A stretch of 64,000 bases of DNA from the NCBI RefSeq assembly GCF_028550415.1, contig NZ_JAQQKX010000006.1, positions 1 to 64,000 on the forward strand, written 5' to 3'. This document shows positions 1 through 6,920 of this stretch, piece after piece (positions within the stretch are counted from its first letter, which is position 1; every line of letters starts with the position of its first letter). The stretch comes from Asticcacaulis aquaticus. GTDB lineage: Bacteria > Pseudomonadota > Alphaproteobacteria > Caulobacterales > Caulobacteraceae. The notes below the pieces were generated by a model that made no database searches, was not told the origin of the DNA, and saw nothing but the letters and a program-made list of their open reading frames with translations. Both the position numbers and the translations under genes were made by a program.

Positions 1-65
1 TCGAGAAACATCCGCACAGCGCGTTCGCGGACTTCAGGTGAAAACTTGTTCGTCGTTTTGTTCAT
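1..65 (-). CDS. IS3-family transposase OrfA, N-terminal fragment (partial at window edge)
   Basis: ATG at 65 on the minus strand gives [20 protein letters not shown] and then leaves the window. The [13 protein letters not shown] opening is characteristic of the helix-turn-helix OrfA of IS3-family transposases, which bind the element ends; OrfB, expected further left, would carry the DDE catalytic core. A GGAG-like ribosome site (GATGGAG) lies a few bases upstream. Only 21 codons are visible, so intactness cannot be judged. Confidence 0.7.
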   Translation of the reverse strand, partial: MNKTTNKFSPEVRERAVRMFL

Positions 66-118
66 AGTAGCTCCATCTTCTCAGAAGTTGGAGCCTCCGG
101 CAAAGCCGGGGCGGTTCA
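1..118 (-). mobile_element. End of an IS3-family insertion sequence (runs off the left edge)
   Basis: Read on the minus strand, the segment starts at about 118 with TGAACCGCCCCGG, which resembles the terminal inverted repeats I associate with IS3-family elements. It continues through a small CCGGC/GCCGG hairpin into the transposase start at 65. The other end lies outside the window, so the second inverted repeat and the target duplication cannot be seen. The element abuts an open frame beginning at 119 that has lost its own start, so it is probably an insertion into that gene. Confidence 0.7.
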
Positions 119-658
119 ACCCGATTCGTGGGCGAACTGATTGGCGAGCCCCTTAAAGACCTTGCCGGCCTTATGGGGGCGGACTGGCTTAAACAGGTGC
201 GCGCCGACCGCATTGCTGAAATGAGTCGCGATAGCCAGGCTCGTTTGGCGGCACGCGGCGTCACACAGACGGTTCCCGTCTCTTTGTCAGTAGCACTGCC
301 TTTACTTGAGGGTGCTGCGGACGAGGGCCGGACGGAACTTAAGGACGTCTGGGCCAGACTTTTGGCGGCGGCAAGAGACCCGAATAGAAGCGCCAAGGTT
401 AGCAGATACTTCATAAACGCTATTAAAAAGCTTGAGCCGCTTGACGCGTTGGTGCTCAGCCAAATGACCAATAACTTCGATAAATCGGACTTGGACAACG
501 CCATCAAACTAGATTCTACCGCTGTTGATACGTCGTTAGCTAACCTTTATGATATCGGCTTGGTGTATGAGATTAACACAGCGCCGCCAATCTCCCACTT
601 CCGCAAGCCCCGACCAACACCGCGCGGACGTGAGCTACTAAAGCTACTGGCTGATTAA
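119..658 (+). pseudogene. Abi-alpha-like (DUF4393) protein, 5' end removed by the IS insertion
   Basis: The frame is open from the IS boundary at 119 to a stop at 658. A GTG at 128 could start translation but follows no clear ribosome site. The readable protein has KDLAGLMGADWLKQVRADR near its start and the ALPLLEGAADEGRTELKDVW block in the middle, followed by WARLLAAA. These match the part of DUF4393/Abi-alpha proteins that combines a helical region with a conserved E..LWA.LLA core, ending in a winged-helix-like tail. Family members usually have a few dozen more residues at the N-terminus. Abi-alpha proteins were named from a phage abortive-infection setting; function here is inferred only. 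The gene is probably inactive or expressed from an IS-derived promoter. Confidence 0.55.
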
Positions 659-664
659 ACCGAC

Positions 665-700
665 AAAAACCCCGCCGCGATGTGTGACGGGGTCTTTATC
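665..700 (+). terminator. Rho-independent terminator after the Abi-alpha-like gene
   Basis: CCCCG (670-674) and CGGGG (688-692) form a stem followed by TCTTTAT, directly after the stop at 658. The run of A before the stem would also allow weak termination on the other strand. Confidence 0.55.
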
Positions 701-721
701 CCTACTACATCTTGTTCATGA

Positions 722-895
722 TCAACTGAATTGGCACCCAACATGTTGATCAGGTCCGGATCGCATAGACGCATTGGCATAGCCCGCGATCACGTCCGTC
801 TCGGTCACGCTGTCTATCTCGCCGTGTTTCACCGGGCGCAGGCCGATCCATTCGATCGTCCCGGCCTGGAACGGCCGCCTTACAGTATACACAAA
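722..895 (-). pseudogene. Possible remnant of a MOSC-domain protein
   Basis: On the minus strand an open stretch of about 55 codons reads FQAGTIEWIGLRPVKHGEID and ends at a stop at 722-724. The pattern G.IEWIGLRP.....V resembles the first strand of MOSC domains (molybdenum-cofactor sulfurase C-terminal fold), but the conserved GDR/GDH segment and cysteine expected afterwards are absent, and there is no convincing start or ribosome site. I treat it as a degraded fragment, with low certainty. Nothing else is recognisable between 700 and 903. Confidence 0.3.
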
Positions 896-903
896 CAGAG
901 ATC

Positions 904-1383
904 TTATGCCGCGAAGGTGCGCGTCTCGTCCGCGGCCTGTTTGGCGACCGGTTGCATGACCTGAGTCAGGCGCGAGACGAACAGGCTGTAGACGCCGGTC
1001 ATGGCCGCCATATTGTCCTGCATCTTTTCGACGGCGGCGTTTTGCAGAGCCAGAACGTCTTCCAGTGTGCGGACGCTCATCGCCTGTTTCGACAGGTCCT
1101 CGTAATTGGCCAATGAGCGGCCATAGGCATCCGTCATCGCCTTGTTAACTTCACCCAGCATGTCGGAGGTCTGCTTGCCGGCCTGAGCATAGGCGTTCAT
1201 CGTGCGCTCGCCGATCTCCTTGCTGCGCTGGCTCATGCGCTCGGTGTTTTCGCGCACGGTGTTCATGGCGTCGCGGCCATAGGCCATGCCCTTTTCGGCG
1301 GAGGATTTTGCGGCGTCGGCGGTCGTTTGCATCGTGTCTTCGGTTTTGGACAGAACGTCGGTCGGGGTGAGGGTATCGGCCAT
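904..1383 (-). CDS. Phasin family protein
   Basis: A 159-residue protein starting MADTLTPTDVL at 1383, with AAGGAA about 8 bases upstream; an in-frame extension to 1494 runs through the terminator and is not used. It is almost entirely helical, rich in A, M, Q and E. The stretch GYGRSLANYEDLSKQAM-like and the block RTLEDVLALQNAAVEKMQ match the core of small alphaproteobacterial phasins, which coat polyhydroxyalkanoate granules and help control their size. No signal peptide or membrane segment. It lies downstream of the tetR gene on the same strand, but a strong terminator separates them, so it is probably transcribed alone. Confidence 0.8.
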   Translation of the reverse strand: MADTLTPTDVLSKTEDTMQTTADAAKSSAEKGMAYGRDAMNTVRENTERMSQRSKEIGERTMNAYAQAGKQTSDMLGEVNKAMTDAYGRSLANYEDLSKQAMSVRTLEDVLALQNAAVEKMQDNMAAMTGVYSLFVSRLTQVMQPVAKQAADETRTFAA

Positions 1384-1460
1384 GGGATCATTCCTTGGAT
1401 AAAGCCCTGACCGGCGCGCGAAAAGGCCCGCGGCGAACGCGGTCAAGGCAGGGAAGGGTG

Positions 1461-1501
1461 AAAAAAGGGGTGCTGCCGAAGGGTTCGGCAGCACCCCTTT
1501 T
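1461..1501 (-). terminator. Strong terminator between tetR and phasin genes
   Basis: A perfect 14-bp stem (1467-1480 with 1484-1497, loop GGG) is followed on the minus strand by six T. It also has TTTT on the plus side, so it can act in both directions. Placed 60 bp after the tetR stop. Confidence 0.85.
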
Positions 1502-1563
1502 AGACTATCGGGCGTAATGATATTGCGCCGCTTCCATCAGCGAAATGTAAGAATGACGTAAGG

Positions 1564-2193
1564 TTACTTTGCGCCGAACGCGGCATAGAAGGTGCGCAAG
1601 GCGGCCTCGACTTCACGCACGATCTCGTCGTCGGTCGGTTCGGGCATATAGTTCAGGAAACGCGCCTTCTGATAGCGGTTCTGACACAGGGCGATGAACT
1701 GGCTGGCCGCCTGCAGGGTATCGTCGATGCGGTACTCACCCGCCTCGACACCTTTTTGCAAAAAGGCCGCGACGTTCTTGATGCCGCGCAACGGACCATT
1801 CTCGTAAAAGCGGCGACCGCTTTCCGGCCAGCGCTCGGCAACCGCCATGATGACGCGGAAATTGCGCTGAGTCAGATCGGAGGTCACAACCTTCAGGTAG
1901 CGCTGACCCCAATGCGTCAGGGTTTCGCGGTAATTGCCGGTCTCTGCCTCGATCAGGATGTCGATCAGGTTGGCGTGCAGCGCGCAGTGCCGCTGCACAA
2001 AGGCCTCGAACAGCTCTTCCTTGCTTTTGAAGTAATTATAAAGCGTCCCTTTCGAGCCGCCGACGCGGGCCGCGATAGCCGACATCGAGGCGGCGTCGAA
2101 ACCGCCTTCGAGGAAGATATCGCTGGCCACATCGAGAATGGCCTCGCGGCGGGCGTCCTTGTCTCCGCGGGATCTAAGCTCCTGCGTACTCAT
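1564..2193 (-). CDS. TetR/AcrR family repressor of the adjacent efflux operon
   Basis: A 209-residue regulator. Residues about 18-62 form the TetR helix-turn-helix, with MSAIAARVGGSKGTLYNYF as the recognition part followed by KSKEELF; the rest is the helical ligand and dimer domain, similar to the AefR/C-terminal TetR class. It is divergent from the nodT-emrA-emrB genes, with 169 bp between the starts. Two identical palindromes in that space are the obvious operators, so it very likely represses the exporter until a toxic ligand binds. Whether it also represses itself depends on the position of its own promoter, which overlaps the left palindrome region. Confidence 0.88.
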   Translation of the reverse strand: MSTQELRSRGDKDARREAILDVASDIFLEGGFDAASMSAIAARVGGSKGTLYNYFKSKEELFEAFVQRHCALHANLIDILIEAETGNYRETLTHWGQRYLKVVTSDLTQRNFRVIMAVAERWPESGRRFYENGPLRGIKNVAAFLQKGVEAGEYRIDDTLQAASQFIALCQNRYQKARFLNYMPEPTDDEIVREVEAALRTFYAAFGAK

Positions 2194-2263
2194 ACTTGAT
2201 TAGCCTCTATGCAATATATCTTGTACGGCCTGTTCAGATTTTCGCACTGCGAAATTTTTTCTG

Positions 2264-2278
2264 ACCGTACCGTACGGT
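2264..2278. promoter_or_regulatory. Palindromic operator, left copy (probable TetR site)
   Basis: ACCGTACCGTACGGT is a perfect inverted repeat around a central C. An identical copy sits at 2327-2341, 63 bp away, about six helical turns. Confidence 0.7.
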
Positions 2279-2282
2279 TCTG

Positions 2283-2311
2283 TTGACAATATAGCGGCAG
2301 AGGCCTATAGG
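2283..2311 (+). promoter_or_regulatory. Candidate promoter of the efflux operon
   Basis: TTGACA at 2283-2288 and TATAGG at 2306-2311 are separated by 17 bp. The promoter lies between the two palindromes, so occupation of both sites would block or loop it. Confidence 0.5.
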
Positions 2312-2326
2312 CACAAGTGATAAATG

Positions 2327-2341
2327 ACCGTACCGTACGGT
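2327..2341. promoter_or_regulatory. Palindromic operator, right copy (probable TetR site)
   Basis: Second exact copy of ACCGTACCGTACGGT, just downstream of the candidate start of transcription and 21 bp before the nodT start codon. Its presence argues against the in-frame ATG at 2324 being the translation start. Confidence 0.7.
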
Positions 2342-2362
2342 TTGCGTTTCCAAGGTCCCGCT

Positions 2363-3718
2363 ATGTTCGTAAATAAGCGCCCCGTTTCCCTTCTTTTGCT
2401 TGGCGTCAGTGCCCTGAGTATGACCGCGTGCGCGGCCCTACCGAAGGATCAGACCAATGCTGCCGTGCCTCAGGCCGTGCAAATCCCCGCTGACATGGTG
2501 CATAACCGTTGGTGGACGCAATATAATGATCCGCAACTGAACGCCTTGCTCGAAGATGCCTGCAAGGATGCGCCGAACCTGTCGGCGGCGGCGGCGCGGC
2601 TGCTGAAAGCGCGGGCGCTCGAAGACAGCCAGCGCGCCTCGCTCTATCCGACGGCGACGGCCCTGGGGGCGACGCTGCAAATGGGCGGTAACAACCCTGC
2701 AATCGATTCGATAACGCTCGGTGGTATCAATTTCGGCTGGGAGCTGGATTTCTGGGGCAAGAACCGCGCCGGGGTGAAGGCGGCAACCTCCGCCGCCGAC
2801 GCCGCCCGCGCCGATGCCCATCAGGCCGTGCTGGTCCTGACGACGGCCACGGTCAATGCCTATTTCGAACTGGCGCATCTCTACAAAGACTACGACCTCG
2901 CTCAGCGCGCCCTGATCATTCGTCAGGACTCCGAAGCGCTGGTCTCGCAGAAGGCCGCCGGTGGCCTGACCTCGAAGGCCGAGCTTGAACTGGCGCGCGC
3001 CGCCGTGGCCAATGCCCGTGGTGAACTGGCGGCCATCGAAGAGCGCATCACGATCCAGCGTCACCTGATCGCCGCCCTTGCCGGTCAGGCCCCGGCCTAT
3101 GGCGAGCGTCTGGAGCGTCCGAACCTGCCTGACGCCCGCGCTTTCAAAGCGCCGGAACGTCTCGATCTGGAGCTGATCAGCCGCCGCCCCGACGTCGCCG
3201 CCGCCCGGATGCGCGTCGAATCCGCCTCGGCCTCGACGAAGCGCGCCAAGGCGTCCTTCTATCCGAACATCAACCTAATGGCCTTCGCCGGCAAGGTGTT
3301 CCTCAACGACCTCAGCGGGTCGGGCATGGATGCTATCAACGCCGGTCCGGTCCTCAGTCTGCCTTTGTTCGAAGGCGGCAAGCTGAAGGCCAATCTGCGC
3401 GGCGCCGAAGCCGATCAGTCGGTGGCCCTGGCCAGCTATAACCAGACGGTCGTCACCGCCATGCAGGAGGTCGCCGACATCGGCGCCAGCCAGCGCGCCT
3501 TAAGCGAACGTCTGCAACATTCCAACGCGGCTCTGGCGGCCAGCGAAGAGGCCTATCGTCTGGCGCGTCTGCGCTACGAGGGAGGCTTAAGCGATTACGC
3601 CACCCTGCTGCTGGCCGAACAGAACCTGCTGACGCAACGCAGCACCAACAACGCCTTGCAAAGCCGCGCCCTGACGCTCGAAGTCGCCATGGTCAAGGCG
3701 CTCGGTGGTCCCTACTAA
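2363..3718 (+). CDS. NodT-family outer membrane efflux lipoprotein (TolC-like)
   Basis: A 451-residue protein. I start at ATG 2363 (AAGG 8 bases upstream) because it gives a lipoprotein signal, hydrophobic residues 8-20 followed by MTAC with the acylated Cys; the upstream ATG at 2324 lies inside an operator. Two outer-membrane-efflux repeats follow (about 65-255 and 270-445), with the usual NRWWTQYNDPQLNALL opening and LEISRRPDVAAARMR-like second-half motif. It forms the outer-membrane duct of a tripartite pump and is first in the operon with a periplasmic adaptor and an MFS pump (stop 3718, next start 3762). Confidence 0.9.
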   Translation: MFVNKRPVSLLLLGVSALSMTACAALPKDQTNAAVPQAVQIPADMVHNRWWTQYNDPQLNALLEDACKDAPNLSAAAARLLKARALEDSQRASLYPTATALGATLQMGGNNPAIDSITLGGINFGWELDFWGKNRAGVKAATSAADAARADAHQAVLVLTTATVNAYFELAHLYKDYDLAQRALIIRQDSEALVSQKAAGGLTSKAELELARAAVANARGELAAIEERITIQRHLIAALAGQAPAYGERLERPNLPDARAFKAPERLDLELISRRPDVAAARMRVESASASTKRAKASFYPNINLMAFAGKVFLNDLSGSGMDAINAGPVLSLPLFEGGKLKANLRGAEADQSVALASYNQTVVTAMQEVADIGASQRALSERLQHSNAALAASEEAYRLARLRYEGGLSDYATLLLAEQNLLTQRSTNNALQSRALTLEVAMVKALGGPY

Positions 3719-3761
3719 ATTCCTCCATTCTCTCAGTTTCCCTAAGAACAAAGTCAGTCAC

Positions 3762-4907
3762 ATGTCCGACAACGCACCCGAAACTCCCGCCGCTCCGGTC
3801 GCCCCGGTCCGCACGCCTGCCAATAACAACCGCCGCACCCTGATGACCGGCCTTGCCGCCGTCGTCGCCATCGGCGCGGTCGCTTATGGTGCCTATTATT
3901 TCCTCGTCGCCTCGCATTACGTCTCGACCGACAATGCCTATGTCGGGGCCGAAACCGCGCAGGTCAACGCGCTGGTCTCCGGCCCGGTGCTGCGCATTCT
4001 GGCGCAGGAAACCCAGGTCGTTAAGGCCGGTGACGTGTTGATGGTCATCGATGATGCGGATGCGAAGATCAATGTCGCCGCCGCCGAAGCGGCTCTCGCT
4101 TCGGCTGAACGCCGCGTCATGGGCTATTACAGCAACGACAAGGCGCTGGCCGGTGCCATGGGCGCGCGCGCTGCCGACATCGCCAAGGCCGATGCCGGGA
4201 TCAAGGCTGCCGAAGCCGAGGCCGCCCGCGCCAAGTTCGAATACGACCGCCGCAAGAACCTCGCCTCGACCGGCGCGGTGTCGCAGGAAGAACTGACCGC
4301 TACTGAGAGCGCCTATGCCGCCGCTGTGGCCAATGTCAGCGCCGCCCGCGCCGCCCGTGCGCAGGCTCAGGCCGCGTTGCTGACCTCGGAAGGCAATCGC
4401 CAGTCGAACGCCACCCTGTTTGCGGGCGTGCAGCCGGGTGAAAACCCCGAAGTCATGGCTGCGCGCGCCAAGCTGGCCGGGGCCAAGCTGGCGCTCGACC
4501 GCACCATCGTCCGCGCGCCGATGGCCGGTGTCGTCACCAAGAAAGCCGTTCAGATCGGCCAGCAGGTTCAGGTCGGCACGCCGCTGATGGCCGTCGTGCC
4601 GGTGGCCAACGCCTATGTCGACGCCAACTTCAAGGAAGTGCAACTCAAGAAGGTCGTGCCGGGTCAGGAAGTCGAACTGACCTCCGACCTCTACGGCGAA
4701 GGCGTCAAGTTCAAGGGCAAGGTCGTCGGGGTCTCCGGCGGCACGGGTTCGGCTTTCTCGCTGATCCCGGCTCAGAACGCCTCGGGCAACTGGATCAAGG
4801 TCGTGCAGCGCCTGCCGGTGCGCATCCAGCTCGATCCGAAGGAGCTTCAGGCGCACCCGCTGCGCGTCGGCCTGTCGATGAAGGCCAAAATCGACGTATC
4901 GAAGTAA
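3762..4907 (+). CDS. emrA: HlyD/EmrA-type periplasmic adaptor of a tripartite efflux pump
   Basis: A 381-residue membrane fusion protein starting MSDNAPETPAAP at 3762. One N-terminal membrane anchor at about 27-47 is followed by the VSTDNAYVGAETAQV lipoyl-like half, an alpha-helical hairpin rich in A, E and K (about 105-215), and the second lipoyl half with RTIVRAPMAGVVTKK. The order matches EmrA/VceA adaptors that pair with DHA2 MFS pumps. The ribosome site upstream is weak. A terminator follows at 4912, but the pump gene begins 134 bp later on the same strand, so read-through or a separate start supplies the pump. Confidence 0.88.
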   Translation: MSDNAPETPAAPVAPVRTPANNNRRTLMTGLAAVVAIGAVAYGAYYFLVASHYVSTDNAYVGAETAQVNALVSGPVLRILAQETQVVKAGDVLMVIDDADAKINVAAAEAALASAERRVMGYYSNDKALAGAMGARAADIAKADAGIKAAEAEAARAKFEYDRRKNLASTGAVSQEELTATESAYAAAVANVSAARAARAQAQAALLTSEGNRQSNATLFAGVQPGENPEVMAARAKLAGAKLALDRTIVRAPMAGVVTKKAVQIGQQVQVGTPLMAVVPVANAYVDANFKEVQLKKVVPGQEVELTSDLYGEGVKFKGKVVGVSGGTGSAFSLIPAQNASGNWIKVVQRLPVRIQLDPKELQAHPLRVGLSMKAKIDVSK

Positions 4908-4911
4908 GACC

Positions 4912-4939
4912 GCTCCCTGCGTAAGCGGGGAGCTTTTTT
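4912..4939 (+). terminator. Intrinsic terminator between emrA and emrB genes
   Basis: Stem GCTCCCTGC / GCGGGGAGC (one G-T pair), loop GTAA, then six T. It lies inside the operon and may lower expression of the MFS gene relative to the first two genes. Confidence 0.75.
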
Positions 4940-4944
4940 CAATA

Positions 4945-5003
4945 CCTCCCCGCTGGGCGGGGAGGGGGACCGCGGCCGCGTAGCGGTCGGGGTGGTGGGG
5001 GCC
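4945..5003. repeat. GC-rich palindromic interspersed element
   Basis: CCTCCCCGC-TGG-GCGGGGAGG (4945-4965) is followed by a second hairpin, GACCGC...GCGGTC, and GGTGGTGGGGG. Related CCTCCCC/GGGGAGG hairpins occur at 34884-34911 and 44229-44253. This looks like the REP-like class found between genes in many alphaproteobacteria. Confidence 0.55.
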
Positions 5004-5040
5004 GTATTGCCTCCGCGTTCTGTTCATGGAGAGCGCCCTC

Positions 5041-6585
5041 ATGGCCTCAGCACCTCCCAATTCCATGCCCGCGCCGCTAACCGGAGGCGCTCTGGCGCTG
5101 GCCGCCGTGGCGCTGGCGCTCGGCACCTTCATGCAGGTGCTCGATTCGACCATCGCCAATGTCGCCCTGCCGACGATTGCCGGTAATCTTGGCGTCGCCT
5201 CCGATCAGGGGACGTGGGTCATCACCTCGTTTGCGGTCGCCAACGGCATTTCCGTGCCGCTGACCGGCTGGCTGATGATGCGCTTCGGCGTCGTCAGAAC
5301 CTTCGTCGTCTCGGTCGCCCTGTTTACGCTGGCCTCTTTCCTGTGCGGCATTGCGTGGAACCTGCCGTCACTGATCCTGTTCCGCGTCCTGCAAGGGGCA
5401 GTGTCAGGCCCGATGATCCCGGGGTCTCAGGCCCTGCTGATCATGATCTTCCCCCCAAATAAACGATCTACGGCCCTGGGGGTGTGGTCGATGACCACGC
5501 TGGTCGCGCCGGTTCTGGGGCCGATTCTGGGTGGTTACATCTCCGATAATTTTGCTTGGGAATGGATTTTCCTGATCAACGTGCCGATCGGCATTGCCTG
5601 TACGTGGATCTGCTGGAGCTTCATGCGCAATCGCGAGACGCCGACCGTGGCGCGTAAGCTGAACATGATCTCGTTCTCGCTGCTGGTCTTCTGGGTCGGT
5701 ACGCTGCAACTGGTGCTCGATACGGGTAAGGACGCCGACTGGTTCTCCTCGCCGCAGATCGTCATCCTGTCGATCATGGCGGCTATCGGGTTCATTGCGT
5801 GGCTGATCTGGGAGCTTAACGAAAAGAACCCGGTCGTCGACCTGTCGCTGTTCAAGAGCCGCAACTTCCTCTTCGGCGTCATCGCGCTCTGTCTGGCCTA
5901 TGCGGTCTTTTTCGGCAACAACCTGCTGATGCCGCTGTGGCTGCAAACCAATATGGGCTATGTGGCGACCTGGGCCGGTCTGGCGGCGGCACCGTCGGGC
6001 ATGGTGGCCGTGGTGCTGACGCCGTTCGTGGCCCGCCTGTCGAACCGTATCGACGCGCGCATTCTGGCCACGGTGTCCATGCTGCTGTTCGCCCTGTCGT
6101 TCTATATGCGCTCGCTCTATTCGCCGGATGTCGATTTCGGCAATCTGATCGTGCCGATGTTCGTCATGGGGGCCGCGATGAGCATGTTCTTCACCTCGAT
6201 GATCACCCTGTCGTTCCGCGATGTGAAGCCGCAACAGATGCCCGCCGCCTCAGGCCTGTCGAACTTTGCCCGGATCACAGCGGGCTCGTTCGCCGCGTCT
6301 CTGGCGACGACCCTGTGGGATCGCTATGAAACCGCCGCTCAGGGCAATATCGCCAATATCGTCCATCAGGAAACGCTGAACCGGGCGATCGAGCAGGCGC
6401 AGGCCATGGGTATGTCGCAGGCTCAGGCGGTGGGCGTCATGACCCGGCAGGTCATGCAGCAGGCCTATCTGCTGGCGACGGTCGATATCTTCCGCATCTC
6501 GTCGATCATCATCGTCTGTCTGGTGCCGCTGATCTGGCTGTGCCGTCGGACCATGGCCAATGGACAGGTCCACGCCGCGGACTAA
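5041..6585 (+). CDS. emrB: DHA2-family MFS multidrug exporter (EmrB type)
   Basis: A 514-residue inner-membrane protein with about 14 hydrophobic segments. The start at 5041 has GGAGAG nine bases upstream; ATG 5026 in the same frame is possible. Family marks are LDSTIANVALPTIAG in the first helix region (motif D1), WVITSFAVANG, and ALGVWSMTTLVAPVLGPILG (antiporter motif C). It would use the proton gradient to drive export of hydrophobic toxins through the adaptor and the NodT channel encoded just upstream. Regulation by the TetR protein at 1564-2193 is inferred from the operators. Confidence 0.92.
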   Translation: MASAPPNSMPAPLTGGALALAAVALALGTFMQVLDSTIANVALPTIAGNLGVASDQGTWVITSFAVANGISVPLTGWLMMRFGVVRTFVVSVALFTLASFLCGIAWNLPSLILFRVLQGAVSGPMIPGSQALLIMIFPPNKRSTALGVWSMTTLVAPVLGPILGGYISDNFAWEWIFLINVPIGIACTWICWSFMRNRETPTVARKLNMISFSLLVFWVGTLQLVLDTGKDADWFSSPQIVILSIMAAIGFIAWLIWELNEKNPVVDLSLFKSRNFLFGVIALCLAYAVFFGNNLLMPLWLQTNMGYVATWAGLAAAPSGMVAVVLTPFVARLSNRIDARILATVSMLLFALSFYMRSLYSPDVDFGNLIVPMFVMGAAMSMFFTSMITLSFRDVKPQQMPAASGLSNFARITAGSFAASLATTLWDRYETAAQGNIANIVHQETLNRAIEQAQAMGMSQAQAVGVMTRQVMQQAYLLATVDIFRISSIIIVCLVPLIWLCRRTMANGQVHAAD

Positions 6586-6606
6586 GATAAGTAAAAACTG
6601 CAAATA

Positions 6607-6638
6607 AAAAGGCTGCCGGACCACCGGCGGCCTTTTTT
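6607..6638 (+). terminator. Terminator after emrB
   Basis: Stem GGCTGCCGG / CCGGCGGCC (one G-T pair), loop ACCA, six T, 26 bp after the stop. Confidence 0.85.
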
Positions 6639-6658
6639 CATGGTCACAGGTCAGGTCT

Positions 6659-6771
6659 TAGAGCGCATTGGCTTCGCCGAACTTCGTTTCAGAAAGATGT
6701 GAACCAAATGTTCGACAAAACGAAATGTTAGAGCCAGGTTTCGATTCAATCTGAACGAAACCCGGCTCTAA
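6659..6771. repeat. Interspersed palindromic repeat, copy R1 (degenerate)
   Basis: Begins AGAGCGCATT and contains GGCTTCGCCGAACTTCG, shared almost exactly with copy R2 at 23164. A second half, TTAGAGCCAGGTTTCGATT ... CCCGGCTCTAA, folds on itself like the second half of copy R3. It occupies most of the 335-bp gap between the convergent emrB and TonB-receptor genes. Confidence 0.6.
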
Positions 6772-6860
6772 CAGACTGTGGGGCCAACAGGTATCACACC
6801 CCATAACCGGGAGCATTTACGATAATAGAGTGCAGGGGCCTATGGACCTTATGGCTGCCA

Positions 6861-6900
6861 CGCAAAACAAAACGGCGGCAGGTTGCCCTGCCGCCGTTCT
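6861..6900 (-). terminator. Terminator after the TonB-dependent receptor gene
   Basis: Perfect 10-bp stem CGGCGGCAGG / CCTGCCGCCG (6873-6896), loop TTGC, followed on the minus strand by TTTTGTTTTG. Confidence 0.85.
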
Positions 6901-6920
6901 TTGCATCCATCCCGAAGGAC

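Noticed and set aside
2324-2362. ATG at 2324 as nodT start
   Set aside because: The codons lie in an operator copy and would place 13 residues before the lipoprotein signal; ATG 2363 has a ribosome site.
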